NCBI GenBank assembly: GCA_017303475.1
Contig: JAFLBO010000008.1
Coordinates: forward strand, 124,001 to 188,000
Source: Chitinophagales bacterium
GTDB lineage: Bacteria; Bacteroidota; Bacteroidia; Chitinophagales; Saprospiraceae
DNA length: 64,000 nucleotides
Direction of reading: 5' to 3'
The translations under genes and the position numbers were made by a program. Positions within the stretch are counted from its first letter, which is position 1, and every line of letters begins with the position of its first letter. Positions 25,181 to 35,476 of this stretch are shown here, one piece after another. The notes under the pieces were generated by a model that saw nothing but the letters and a program-made list of their open reading frames with translations, searched no databases and was not told where the DNA came from.

Positions 25181-26602
25181 ATGGATAACATAGACGACCT
25201 GATGCGACAGAAATTCGACTCCGACAATCCCGGAGAGCGCTTCGAATTCCAGGAGGAGTTCTGGGAGCAAGCCGAGGTATTGCTCCAAATGGACGAAGAG
25301 CGCCGCAAACGCAGGGCGTGGCTGTTTTGGAGCCTGCTCCTATTATTATTGCTGCTGTTACTCGGCGGCTGGTGGTACTTTGCACAAAACGGCACAGGTA
25401 TTACCCAAAAAGCGTCCAATCCAACTACAGAAACACCGATTAGCAAAGAAAATATCCCTTCAAACCCTTCAATCCCATCAAACCCTTCAAACCCTTCAAA
25501 CCCCTCAACCCCCTTAAACCCGTCAAACGCTTCAACCCAAAACCGGGCGACCACAAGGGTCGCCCCTACAAGCGCATCAAACCCCACCCCTTCCTCTTCA
25601 AACCCTTCAAATCCAACCCAGATAACCAGAAAAATCGCCACACCTGATGCCTTGAATAATGTACAAGCTGCATCCAGGTCCATCTCATCAAACCCCTCCA
25701 ACCTCTCAAACCCCTCAAACCCATCAAACCCATCAAACCCTTCAAACCCCTCAAACCCCTCAAACCTCTCCAACCCTTCAAACCTCTCAAACCCCTCAAA
25801 CCCCGCCCCCTCACCCCTTCAAACCCCGGAAGCAGAAAAGCAGTCGCTCGAAGCGCTGTTCCCGTTCGTGCCCCTGTCGATCATTCGGGTACAACCACCA
25901 TTCTTGCCTGTAGCTGCGCCCATGATACCGGTAAAAAATCCGATAGCAACCGATATTCCGGTGGCCGAAAAAACCAAGCCCGCCAAAGATTCCCGGAAGT
26001 TTTCTGCAGGATTCAGTTTGCTGGCATCGGTCAATTCACCAGATACCCTCAGCCGCCGCCTGGGTGTAGCGCCCGGCGTCTATGCTCAATACCGGATAAA
26101 CAATGAACTCACCTTGCGCTTTGGCGGACAATACCGGATTACGCCGGGGTATACCATTGACAACAACCTGCCTGATTCGATTACGGGCGAGCAACTTCGC
26201 TACTCTTTTGGCTTTAAAAAATTGAGCTATGAACGCCAAATCAAGGCACTGCATCACCTGGAAATCCCGTTATCCATGCAATGGAACAGGAAACGAATCG
26301 GACTGGAAGTAGGCGCTACCCTGGGCCTGTTAATATTGGTACAGGAAACCACCAAAACATCTTTTGAATCATCCCTTGAAGCGCCAAAGCAAACAACCAA
26401 AAACTTTGTTTCAGGTGATCGCTCTCTGTACAGACCTTTCTACCTCACAGGATTCCTGGGGGCAGAATATCGCCTGAGCAGTCGGTGGGCCGCAACAGCC
26501 AGGGCGCATTACAGGTTTACCAGCCTAGAAAAACCTACGGAAGGAGGCCCGATTTCCAGACCGGGATTCATTGACTTTGGGGTCCGTTATCGTCTTTATT
26601 AA
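25181..26602 (+). CDS. Single-span membrane protein with Ser-Asn-Pro repeats and OMP-like C-terminus (putative sigma regulator)
   Basis: This 473-residue protein starts at the ATG at 25181. Residues 1-45 are an acidic cytosolic segment (MDNIDDLMRQKFDSDNPGER; EEFWEQAEVLLQM). A poly-Leu transmembrane helix spans 48-66. A low-complexity linker of S-N-P triplets (about 92-117 and 168-212) joins it to a C-terminal domain (about 265-473). That domain has alternating strands ending in FIDFGVRYRLY, like outer-membrane beta-barrels (PF13568-type). The position after an ECF sigma factor and the N-terminal acidic segment suggest an anti-sigma-like role, with a linker that could span the periplasm. The reading frame is open upstream to 25028 inside the sigma gene, so a longer product is possible but unlikely. 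Confidence 0.82.
   Translation: MDNIDDLMRQKFDSDNPGERFEFQEEFWEQAEVLLQMDEERRKRRAWLFWSLLLLLLLLLLGGWWYFAQNGTGITQKASNPTTETPISKENIPSNPSIPSNPSNPSNPSTPLNPSNASTQNRATTRVAPTSASNPTPSSSNPSNPTQITRKIATPDALNNVQAASRSISSNPSNLSNPSNPSNPSNPSNPSNPSNLSNPSNLSNPSNPAPSPLQTPEAEKQSLEALFPFVPLSIIRVQPPFLPVAAPMIPVKNPIATDIPVAEKTKPAKDSRKFSAGFSLLASVNSPDTLSRRLGVAPGVYAQYRINNELTLRFGGQYRITPGYTIDNNLPDSITGEQLRYSFGFKKLSYERQIKALHHLEIPLSMQWNRKRIGLEVGATLGLLILVQETTKTSFESSLEAPKQTTKNFVSGDRSLYRPFYLTGFLGAEYRLSSRWAATARAHYRFTSLEKPTEGGPISRPGFIDFGVRYRLY
25440..25815. repeat. In-frame 9-bp TCAAACCCN repeats (Ser-Asn-Pro codons)
   Basis: Two clusters, about 25456-25530 and 25684-25812, consist of TCAAACCCN and TCCAACCTC-like units. The 9-bp period keeps the frame, so copy-number change lengthens or shortens the linker without a frameshift. 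Confidence 0.85.
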
Positions 26603-26616
26603 ACCGGAAAAACATC

Positions 26617-27225
26617 ATGAAACATACTTGGTATACGCTGACCCTGTTGGTTAGTTTGAGCTGGGCAGCCTGCACTGTAGATCCACCGGAACCCATTGAC
26701 GGGGAGGAAAACCCGGTGTTTGTAGCTTCTATTAACCTGGATTCCGTAGGATTTATCCAGGCAGGAGTCAATGACTACTATCTGTTTACTCGAGTGGAAC
26801 GCCCCGATGAAACACTCGTCATGTCGGGGGCTTTTGCTAAAACAAACTGCCCGGATGGCGATTGTCCGGAAAGCCTGAAGTTTGAATTCTGGAATAATAC
26901 GCTTGAAAACATGGTAGAATTACCTGAAGAAATATTTGGACCTTTTTTCCCCTGGCAAATCAAGGGTATCGCCACAAACCCGCTGGGCACTGTAGCTATT
27001 CAATGGACCGACACCAAAGGCAGGATGCTACGATCAGACTGGTATGCAGGATTTCAGGATTCAACCTATATGACTATCACAGCTTCCGAGCCTTGGGAAA
27101 ACAACGAAAGGGGTGAAAAAACCTGGAAAATGGATGTTAATTTCTCCTGTTGGCTTATGGATTCCACACAAACCGTTGAACAGCGAATTGAAGGCACTGC
27201 CGTCATTGCTGTTGGTTACCGTTAA
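26617..27225 (+). CDS. Lipoprotein of unknown function in the ECF operon
   Basis: This 202-residue protein has a lipoprotein signal peptide and lipobox LSWAAC (Cys19). It has several acidic and aromatic strands and a Cys pair in TNCPDGDCPESLKF, which might bind a metal or form a disulfide. No named family is recognised. It starts 14 bp after the membrane protein in the same orientation and is probably the third gene of the sigma-factor operon. The strand-rich pattern (FVASINLDSVGFIQAGVN, KTWKMDVNFSCWLM) suggests a small beta-sandwich. Confidence 0.75.
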   Translation: MKHTWYTLTLLVSLSWAACTVDPPEPIDGEENPVFVASINLDSVGFIQAGVNDYYLFTRVERPDETLVMSGAFAKTNCPDGDCPESLKFEFWNNTLENMVELPEEIFGPFFPWQIKGIATNPLGTVAIQWTDTKGRMLRSDWYAGFQDSTYMTITASEPWENNERGEKTWKMDVNFSCWLMDSTQTVEQRIEGTAVIAVGYR

Positions 27226-27248
27226 TCCAGCATAACGAGCCTTTTCCG

Positions 27249-27256
27249 TATGTTTG
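27249..27256 (+). promoter_or_regulatory. -7 element giving a near-leaderless nadB transcript
   Basis: TATGTTTG matches TAnnTTTG and ends only 4 nt before the ATG at 27261, so the transcript would start at or within a few bases of the start codon. Confidence 0.5.
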
Positions 27257-27260
27257 CGGC

Positions 27261-28871
27261 ATGACGCGTACCAAAACCGACATCCTCGTACTGGGTTCGG
27301 GCATTGCCGGACTCACCTTTGCCATCAAGGCCTCCCGTTTGTTTCCAGACCGGAAAATTCTGGTACTCACCAAAACCACCGAAGGTGAAAGCAATACCCG
27401 CTACGCCCAGGGCGGCGTGGCCGCAGTCTGGGATCTGGAAAAAGATAATTTCGAAAAACATATTGCAGATACCCTTGATGCCGGTGATGGACTTTGTAAG
27501 GCCGACATTGTGCGCATTGTGGTGGAAGAAGGTCCCGAGCGGGTACGCGAAATCATTGGCTGGGGAGCCGATTTTGATAAAGTAAAAGATGCCTCCGGGT
27601 ACGATCTGGCCCGGGAAGGCGGCCACTCCGAACACCGTATCCTGCACTATAAAGACCTTACCGGCTGGGAAATGCAGCGAGCGCTCATGGAAGAGGTAAA
27701 AAAATGTGCCAATGTGCAAATTGCCGAGCACTATTTCGCCCTCGATCTCATTACGCAACACCATTTAGGCCGAATGGTAATTCGGGTAACACCCGGTATT
27801 GAATGTTATGGCTGCTATGCCCTGAACAAACAAAACGGCGAAATTGATACCATTCTGGCCCGGGTAACTGTGATGTGTACCGGTGGCGCCGGACAAGTGT
27901 ACAAGTCTACCACCAATCCGGTGATTGCAACCGGCGATGGCGTAGCAATGGCTTATCGGGCAAAGGCACGGGTAGAGAATATGGAATTTATGCAATTCCA
28001 CCCAACCTCCCTGTTCAATCCGGCCGGTGAAACGCCCTCTTTCCTGGTTTCTGAGGCGGTTCGGGGCTTTGGCGGCATACTGAAAACTGCGGAAGGTGAG
28101 GAATTTATGCAACATTATGATCCGCGTTTATCACTGGCGCCCCGCGATATCGTGGCGCGCGCCATCGACTCCGAGATGAAAAAACGTGGTACCGATTGTA
28201 TGTATCTTGATTGCAGGCATCTGGATAAGGAGGCTTTTGTGGCGCATTTCCCAACTATCTACGAAAAATGCAAAAGCATAGGCATAGATCCGATGAAAGA
28301 CATGATTCCGATCGTGCCCGCCTGCCATTATACCTGCGGAGGAGTTATGGTGGATGCCCAGGGCCACACCAGTATTCAGCGACTCTACGCTGCAGGTGAG
28401 TGCAGCAGCACAGGCCTGCACGGCGCCAACCGACTGGCATCCAATTCCCTGCTGGAGGGAATGGTATTTGCCCACAGAGTGGCGCAGGATTTGCCCGGCA
28501 AACTGGAAACCTGGTCTTTTCAGGAGGATGTTCCTAACTGGAATGCTGAAGGCACAACCGACCCTCAGGAAATGGTGTTAATTACCCAAAGTTTGAAGGA
28601 GTTACGGGAAATCATGTCGTATTATGTGGGTATCGTGCGCTCCAATGTGCGTCTGAAGCGCGCCCTCGACCGACTTTTCCTCCTCTATCAGGAAACAGAA
28701 GAACTGTATAAAACCACCACCATCAGTCCGCAACTGATGGAACTACGCAACCTCATCACGGTGGCTTATCTCATCACCCGTTCGGCCTCCCACCGTCGTG
28801 AAAGCAGGGGCTTGCATTACACCACCGATTATCCTGAGCAGTTACCGTTTGTGGAGCATTCAGTGTTGTAG
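27261..28871 (+). CDS. nadB: L-aspartate oxidase
   Basis: This 536-residue flavoprotein oxidises L-aspartate to iminoaspartate in de novo NAD synthesis. The FAD dinucleotide motif GSGIAGL is at residues 13-19. Signature stretches include SNTRYAQGGVAAVWD, MEFMQFHPTSLFNPAGE, PACHYTCGGVMVDAQG and ECSSTGLHGANRLASNSLLE. The SxxT/HxxR catalytic elements of the fumarate reductase/aspartate oxidase family are present in ESNTRYAQGG and the HRRESRG tail. Partners nadA/nadC are not in the window. It ends immediately before a palindromic repeat shared with the convergent neighbour. Confidence 0.96.
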   Translation: MTRTKTDILVLGSGIAGLTFAIKASRLFPDRKILVLTKTTEGESNTRYAQGGVAAVWDLEKDNFEKHIADTLDAGDGLCKADIVRIVVEEGPERVREIIGWGADFDKVKDASGYDLAREGGHSEHRILHYKDLTGWEMQRALMEEVKKCANVQIAEHYFALDLITQHHLGRMVIRVTPGIECYGCYALNKQNGEIDTILARVTVMCTGGAGQVYKSTTNPVIATGDGVAMAYRAKARVENMEFMQFHPTSLFNPAGETPSFLVSEAVRGFGGILKTAEGEEFMQHYDPRLSLAPRDIVARAIDSEMKKRGTDCMYLDCRHLDKEAFVAHFPTIYEKCKSIGIDPMKDMIPIVPACHYTCGGVMVDAQGHTSIQRLYAAGECSSTGLHGANRLASNSLLEGMVFAHRVAQDLPGKLETWSFQEDVPNWNAEGTTDPQEMVLITQSLKELREIMSYYVGIVRSNVRLKRALDRLFLLYQETEELYKTTTISPQLMELRNLITVAYLITRSASHRRESRGLHYTTDYPEQLPFVEHSVL

Positions 28872-29015
28872 TGACGGCTTACGGTAGACGGCCAACGGTG
28901 GACGGTAGCGTTGGCCTTGAGATTCCTTGTTTCCAATAGTCCGAAACAAATTCCATGAGCAACAATACCGTCCACCGTAGGCCGTCCACCGTAAGCCGTC
29001 CACCGTAAGCCGTCA
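28871..29015. repeat. Imperfect palindrome of ACGGTGG/GGCTTACGG words, second copy
   Basis: GTGACGGCTTACGGTAGACGG... at 28871-28907 pairs with 28965-29015, which carries extra 14-bp units. It lies between convergent nadB and the TPR membrane gene, so it can end transcription from both sides. Its words match the element at 24405-24536, with a different loop sequence. Confidence 0.8.
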
Positions 29016-30671
29016 CTTATTCATACTCTCCCACTTAGCCAGATCCGCATTCCCTTTTTCTGTTTCGCCGAGGCGTAGGTAGCAATTGCCTCTGGCGCGG
29101 TAAACCCGGGCAAAGGTGGTATCCAGTTCAATGGCTTTGTTGAAATCTGCAATAGCCTCCTGGTTCCTGTCCAGATTGGCGTAGGAGAGTCCGCGATTGT
29201 AGAGCTCTGGCACCTCGTTTGGGTAATGCTCCAAAAACACATTGAGGTCGTTAATGGAAGCCTCGTAGTTTTTCAGCATACCAAAAATGTTGCCCCGGAA
29301 TTTGTAGGCTTCGTACAGTTGCGGATTGCGCTGAATGGCTTTGGTGAAATCCTGAATGGCTTTTTGTGCATCGGTGGCTTTACCGTAAGCCATACCTCTC
29401 CAGTAATATGCCTTACCAAAGTTATCTCCGGTAGCCGCAATGGCTTTATCAATCAGGGTGGTGGTATTTTTCCAGTCGCGGATGCGCAGAGCGGAAGTAA
29501 CCAGCCAAACAAAGGCCAAGCCTAGCAAAACTGCCCATGCTGCACCAGTCCAGGACGGCCGTTTTTCTTTCAAAAAATCAGGCAGGGAGGCCAGCATGAC
29601 AAAAATTCCGAGTCCGGCCAGATAGTTATAACGGTCCGAGCGCAGCTCAAACGTACCGAAGGTAGACCAGGGCAAGGCCAGAATAATGTTAGAGAGATAA
29701 AACAGAGCGCCAATCCAGAGTAACGGCATAACAGCCCTGCTTTTCCAGGCGCCAAACAGCAAGGCCGCCAAAATTGCCGGCGCTGCGTAATAATCCCAGC
29801 TCCAGGCGCCATTTACTTTTTCAAACGGATACCAGATGCTGAGACCGGTTGGGAACAACAGTTTTTTCCAGTAAAACAGCACCGTATGACAAGCCATCAG
29901 GCCGCGATCAAGCAAGGTGAAATCTGCTGGTTGGTTGAGCTGCCCTGCATACTGACGCGAATACAGGGTGAGTGCACCAAAAGCCAGGGAAATCGCAAAA
30001 AACGGGGCTTTTTCAAGAATAATTTTGGTATTAAAGCCGCGTTTTTTCCATAAATCCAGCACCAGCAGCGTAAGTGGTAAAGTTACAGCCGCCGATTTGG
30101 CCAAACATGCCAGTAAAAACATGGTAACCGCCAACCAGTAGTTTTTACCCCAGCCACTACCCTCTTCCGAGGTGTGTTTGAGGTAATAGTTCATGGCCAG
30201 CAGACTGAACATGGAGAACAATGGCGTACTAAAGCCGGCAATCCAGGCCACTGCTTCTACCTGCAATGGGTGGATAGCAAAAAACAGCGCCACCACAGCC
30301 GAAACCGCCAGATTAAAGTCGAGCTTGCGGAACAAACGGAATACCAGCAAAACATTGGCAAAATGTACCAGTGCCGACAGCATGTGGTACCAGTTTGGAC
30401 TTTCTTTACCCAGAATGTAGGCAATTTGGTAGCCAATCCAGGTGAGCGGGGCGTACATACCCAGGTTGAAACCGTTGAAAATCAGGAAATCTTTCACCGC
30501 CGGATTGTCTACGGTAGCGGTATGATCGTCCATTCCCACCATCTCATTGCTGAATCCGGTGCTGTAGAGGACAAACCCAAGGGCAGCCAGTACCCATGGC
30601 AACCATTTTTCGGTATTATCCGCTTGCTGAGTATTTTCTTTTTTCGGGCCCGAAGTCGATTTTTTCGCCAT
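29013..30671 (-). CDS. TMTC-like multispan membrane protein with C-terminal TPR repeats
   Basis: This 552-residue protein starts at the ATG at 30671 (MAKKSTSGPKKEN); an upstream TTG is less likely. Roughly ten hydrophobic helices span residues 30-400. Early motifs are VGMDDHTATVDNPAVKDF, a D-D metal-type loop in the first periplasmic segment, and FAIHPLQVEAVAWIAG, both typical of GT-C glycosyltransferase-like TMTC proteins. Residues ~420-550 contain three to four tetratricopeptide repeats (AYYWRGMAYGKATDAQKAIQ; AIADFNKAIELDTTFARVYR). Such proteins are thought to transfer sugars from lipid-linked donors to exported proteins. The substrate here is unknown. Confidence 0.85.
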   Translation of the reverse strand: MAKKSTSGPKKENTQQADNTEKWLPWVLAALGFVLYSTGFSNEMVGMDDHTATVDNPAVKDFLIFNGFNLGMYAPLTWIGYQIAYILGKESPNWYHMLSALVHFANVLLVFRLFRKLDFNLAVSAVVALFFAIHPLQVEAVAWIAGFSTPLFSMFSLLAMNYYLKHTSEEGSGWGKNYWLAVTMFLLACLAKSAAVTLPLTLLVLDLWKKRGFNTKIILEKAPFFAISLAFGALTLYSRQYAGQLNQPADFTLLDRGLMACHTVLFYWKKLLFPTGLSIWYPFEKVNGAWSWDYYAAPAILAALLFGAWKSRAVMPLLWIGALFYLSNIILALPWSTFGTFELRSDRYNYLAGLGIFVMLASLPDFLKEKRPSWTGAAWAVLLGLAFVWLVTSALRIRDWKNTTTLIDKAIAATGDNFGKAYYWRGMAYGKATDAQKAIQDFTKAIQRNPQLYEAYKFRGNIFGMLKNYEASINDLNVFLEHYPNEVPELYNRGLSYANLDRNQEAIADFNKAIELDTTFARVYRARGNCYLRLGETEKGNADLAKWESMNK

Positions 30672-30786
30672 ACGCTCAAACAATTAAAAATTTACGGGCG
30701 AAGGTCGTGAAAGAGATTGAAAATCAGGGAATGATGATGGAGAAAGGATTTTTTGAGTTTTGGGAGGTGGGGGGGCACACAGATTT

Positions 30787-30903
30787 TTTCGCACAGATTT
30801 TACACAGATTTGTTGCGCAGATTTCACACAGATTTTTTAGAATACTTTGAATCAAAATCTGTGTGAAATCTGCGCAACAAATCTGTGTAAAATCTGCGCG
30901 AAA
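30787..30903. repeat. Long hairpin of ACAGATTT words
   Basis: The arms of 50 bp (30787-30836 and 30854-30903) have one mismatch and a 17-nt loop. Each arm is itself made of repeated (C)ACAGATTT(T) octamers. It lies between the divergent TPR membrane gene and the HAD gene. The right end is 57 bp upstream of the HAD start. Confidence 0.85.
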
Positions 30904-30960
30904 CCTGCCCGAAACCAGTGCAAAACCCACCATCTTCGCCCTTCGAAATCAACCCACACC

Positions 30961-31578
30961 ATGAATCTCATTTTTGATTTTGGCAATGTCCTTTTCGATT
31001 TGGACTTACCCGCATTTGAACGAAAAATGAAACAATATGCCGGAGATCAGCGCTACTCCGAGGCAAAATCCAGGCTTGTGCAGCAGCGTGTTTTTGAGCT
31101 TTACGAAACCGGCGGCATGAGTTCAGAAGAATTTGTTGCCCAAATAGCAGAAGCCTCCGGCACAACCAACGAACAGGTTATTGATGCCTGGAATGGCATT
31201 TTTCTGGATTTTCCACGTCATCGGCTGGACATGCTGCTGGCCTTGCGCAAAAAACACCAGGTTTTTCTGCTGAGCAATATCAACCCCTTGCACGAAAGCT
31301 GGATTGCTGATTACATGGACCGCACCCACGGCCTACGGGATTATGAATCGCTGCACTTCGACGGGGTATATTTCTCCCACCTCATACGCCTGCGCAAGCC
31401 CTCGCGCGAGATCTATGAGTACGTACTGGCTGATGCAGAGCTCAAACCTGAAACCTGTATGTTTTTCGACGACCTGCCCGAAAACATCGCAGCAGCCTCC
31501 GAGCTGGGTATTCAGGGCATCTGGCACGACCCCAAAACGGAAATAGCAGACCGAATGAAGCAACTGCAATTGTTGTAG
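30961..31578 (+). CDS. HAD-superfamily hydrolase (subfamily IA)
   Basis: This 205-residue HAD phosphatase has motif I LIFDFGNVLFDLD with the usual nucleophile Asp, although the second aspartate position is Gly (DFGN). Motif II is LLSNIN, with the Lys of motif III in IRLRKPSREIYEYV, and motif IV is FFDDLPENIAAA. DFGNVL is typical of the YihX/epoxide-hydrolase-like IA branch, whose members dephosphorylate small sugar or nucleotide phosphates. The ATG at 30961 gives the canonical MNLIFDFGNV start; longer upstream frames run into the palindrome. The substrate is unknown. Confidence 0.92.
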   Translation: MNLIFDFGNVLFDLDLPAFERKMKQYAGDQRYSEAKSRLVQQRVFELYETGGMSSEEFVAQIAEASGTTNEQVIDAWNGIFLDFPRHRLDMLLALRKKHQVFLLSNINPLHESWIADYMDRTHGLRDYESLHFDGVYFSHLIRLRKPSREIYEYVLADAELKPETCMFFDDLPENIAAASELGIQGIWHDPKTEIADRMKQLQLL

Positions 31579-31589
31579 GTGGGACATTT

Positions 31590-32380
31590 TCACCCCTTGA
31601 CAATTTGTATGCTCCTCAATATCTTTTGTCCGGACCTCATAGTAAGCAAATAATTTCCCGGAGGCAGAATCTCCGGCAAAACGCCTGACAGGCTGTGTTT
31701 TCCTGCCGGATAATCCTGGTTATTTACTAAATCAAAGACCTTTTTTCCATTCATGTCCAACACCAAACGAAAGATCCCGACTTCCATCAGGCAATACCTG
31801 TACCAGGGTAAGGGCTGGATTAGAACCTCCTCCCATGATAGCACTAATGATTTTACCATCCGGCCTGACCACCAAACTGGTGCCTTCAACTTCGTTCAGG
31901 ACATGATGCACCCCCTGAGATCCAAAAGCGGGGTCTAATGTACCATCGGGCAAACATTGTAAAATAACTGCTGAAAATGGCAAATGCGTATAACCTGTAA
32001 CCACAATCTTACCGTCATCGAGCAAAGTCAGGTCGTACGCCTCCGACAACACCCCATGTCCACCCAAATCATGAATTATGATGCCGTTTAACCCAAAGGA
32101 AGTATCCAAAGTTCCATTAGGTTCTGTAAAACGAAGTATCCAGCGTACCATCAGTGCGATACCTTAAAACATCGAAGCTATAACTATCCGGGCTACCAAC
32201 AAATACCATGGAACCATCTTCCTGTACCTGGAGGTAGTTTCCATACGGATTTAAAGCCCATATACGCCAGGGGATTTGCACTACACCATACACACCAAAT
32301 GAAGGATCGGGATAAATACCCTGAGCTTGAATGCAGACATTCAGCCCAAAAAACAATAAGAAAAACTGGATGTATTTCAT
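31590..32380 (-). pseudogene. Broken delta-60-repeat T9SS cargo gene (two frame breaks)
   Basis: Three overlapping minus-strand frames together form a decayed gene. Frame one (32380 to 32117) has a signal peptide and the start of a delta-60 repeat (YRTDGTLDTSF), then stops. Frame two (about 32151 to 31732) continues with two to three delta-60 repeats (PNGTLDTSFGLNG; PDGTLDPAFGSQG; PDGSRDLSFGV). Frame three (about 31889 to 31590) supplies the end of a type A T9SS sorting domain (NGKKVFDLVNN; ...IQIVKG). Both breaks fall just after a D-x-SF repeat motif, which suggests deletion by recombination between repeats. The product is not expected to be made intact. Confidence 0.75.
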
Positions 32381-32594
32381 GATGAATGAAACGTTTAAAG
32401 GTTAAAACGAAAGCAAAAAGACGGCTTTGTCTGCAGGTATTTTGTAACACTTTTTGGCCTTTATTCCCTAAAACCAATTATATATTTATTTTATTCATAA
32501 TTAATTGATTATCAATATTAAAACAAAAGCTTAATTTATCCCTTTTTCCTCAAAAAATCGCCCGGAATCATTTCATTTCCCGGATTATTCGCCG

Positions 32595-32602
32595 TATCTT
32601 TG
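32595..32602 (+). promoter_or_regulatory. -7 element of gyrB
   Basis: TATCTTTG matches TAnnTTTG 43 bp before the gyrB ATG. Around it lies about 250 bp of AT-rich noncoding DNA. Confidence 0.65.
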
Positions 32603-32626
32603 CACACATTTTTTCAAGTTTAGTAG

Positions 32627-34630
<2,004 letters not shown>

Positions 34631-34632
34631 GG

Positions 34633-34701
34633 ACGATGAACGATGGGCGTTGCGCCTGGCTTTCCAATGGAAGGCCAGGTGCAACGCCCATCGTTCATCG
34701 T
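34633..34701. terminator. Long palindromic terminator between gyrB and the HTH gene
   Basis: The 34-bp arms (34633-34666 and 34668-34701) are complementary apart from two G-U pairs. They are built on the words ACGATGAACGATGGGCG and CGCCTGGC. The right part overlaps the last codons of the convergent HTH gene. Related ACGATGGACGA words recur at 52707-52758. Confidence 0.8.
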
Positions 34702-34922
34702 TCATCGTCCATCGTTTCACCCGGCACATACTCCAGCACATCTCCGGGCTGGCAATCCAGTGCCTTGCAAATGGCTTCAAGGGTACTGAAACGAATGGCT
34801 TTGGCCTTTCCGGTTTTGAGAATGGAAAGGTTAGCCAGGGTAATATCTACTTTGGTGGCCAGTTCTGTGAGCGACATTTTGCGCTTGGCCATCATAACAT
34901 CTACATTGACTATGATTGGCAT
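34695..34922 (-). CDS. Small XRE-type HTH regulator (YozG-like)
   Basis: This 75-residue Cro/C1-type helix-turn-helix protein reads MPIIVNVDVMMAKRKMSL, TELATKVDITLANLSILKTG, FSTLEAICKALDCQPGDVLE. It is the short YozG-like class that typically sits next to DUF2975 membrane proteins. It starts 3 bp after the DUF2975 gene and is the last gene of the three-gene minus-strand operon. It probably represses its own operon. The last codons are inside the palindrome that also follows gyrB. Confidence 0.9.
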   Translation of the reverse strand: MPIIVNVDVMMAKRKMSLTELATKVDITLANLSILKTGKAKAIRFSTLEAICKALDCQPGDVLEYVPGETMDDER

Positions 34923-34925
34923 GGC

Positions 34926-35441
34926 TTAAATGGTTAGGTCTTGTTCCTGTTGAAGTGCCACTCCGTGTTTGTACACCTGAGAAATGATGTAGACAATACC
35001 TGCAATGAGGAGAAATTCGGTAGATACCTGAACCACATCCCAGGAGCCGTCAATGTTCAATGAAACGTGCCTGGTGACCTGATGACCAATCATGGATACC
35101 ACCCAGATGTTGAACAGGATGTATGCAATCCCTTCCATTTTTTGCGCTACTTCCATAGTAAATGGGTTACTTAAACTCATACCCGACAAGAGTTTGGTTA
35201 CCCAATACCAGAGGTACACAAACATACCGGACAATACGAGTATGAATGACATAACCCGAACGTAGTCCCACAGGTTATCCTGAGCGAGAGATGAGGCCAC
35301 TGTTTCAGCTGAGCCCGGAGGCGTCTGGCTGAGTACTTTCCAGCCGAATCGGAAAAGCTGGGTGGCAAAATTGACGGCATAACCAACCAGGGTTATCCAG
35401 GCCAATACGCGTAAAACCATTAATATTTTTTCTGTTTTCAT
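34926..35441 (-). CDS. DUF2975 membrane protein (second of pair)
   Basis: This 171-residue protein starts at the ATG at 35441 (MKTEKILMVLRVLAWITLVG); an upstream TTG is rejected. It has four predicted transmembrane helices, around residues 8-28, 60-82, 105-125 and 138-158. The C-terminus VYKHGVALQQEQDLTI is the conserved DUF2975 tail. The function of DUF2975 is unknown; these proteins nearly always accompany a YozG-like HTH gene. It shares the last eight residues QQEQDLTI with the upstream paralogue. Confidence 0.88.
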   Translation of the reverse strand: MKTEKILMVLRVLAWITLVGYAVNFATQLFRFGWKVLSQTPPGSAETVASSLAQDNLWDYVRVMSFILVLSGMFVYLWYWVTKLLSGMSLSNPFTMEVAQKMEGIAYILFNIWVVSMIGHQVTRHVSLNIDGSWDVVQVSTEFLLIAGIVYIISQVYKHGVALQQEQDLTI

Positions 35442-35476
35442 TACCTGCAATGTTGAATAAGTGAAAGAAAATGAGC

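Noticed and set aside
25440..25815. Possible CRISPR-like array of TCAAACCCN repeats
   Set aside because: Units are 9 bp, contiguous, without unique spacers, and read in frame as Ser-Asn-Pro codons of a real gene.
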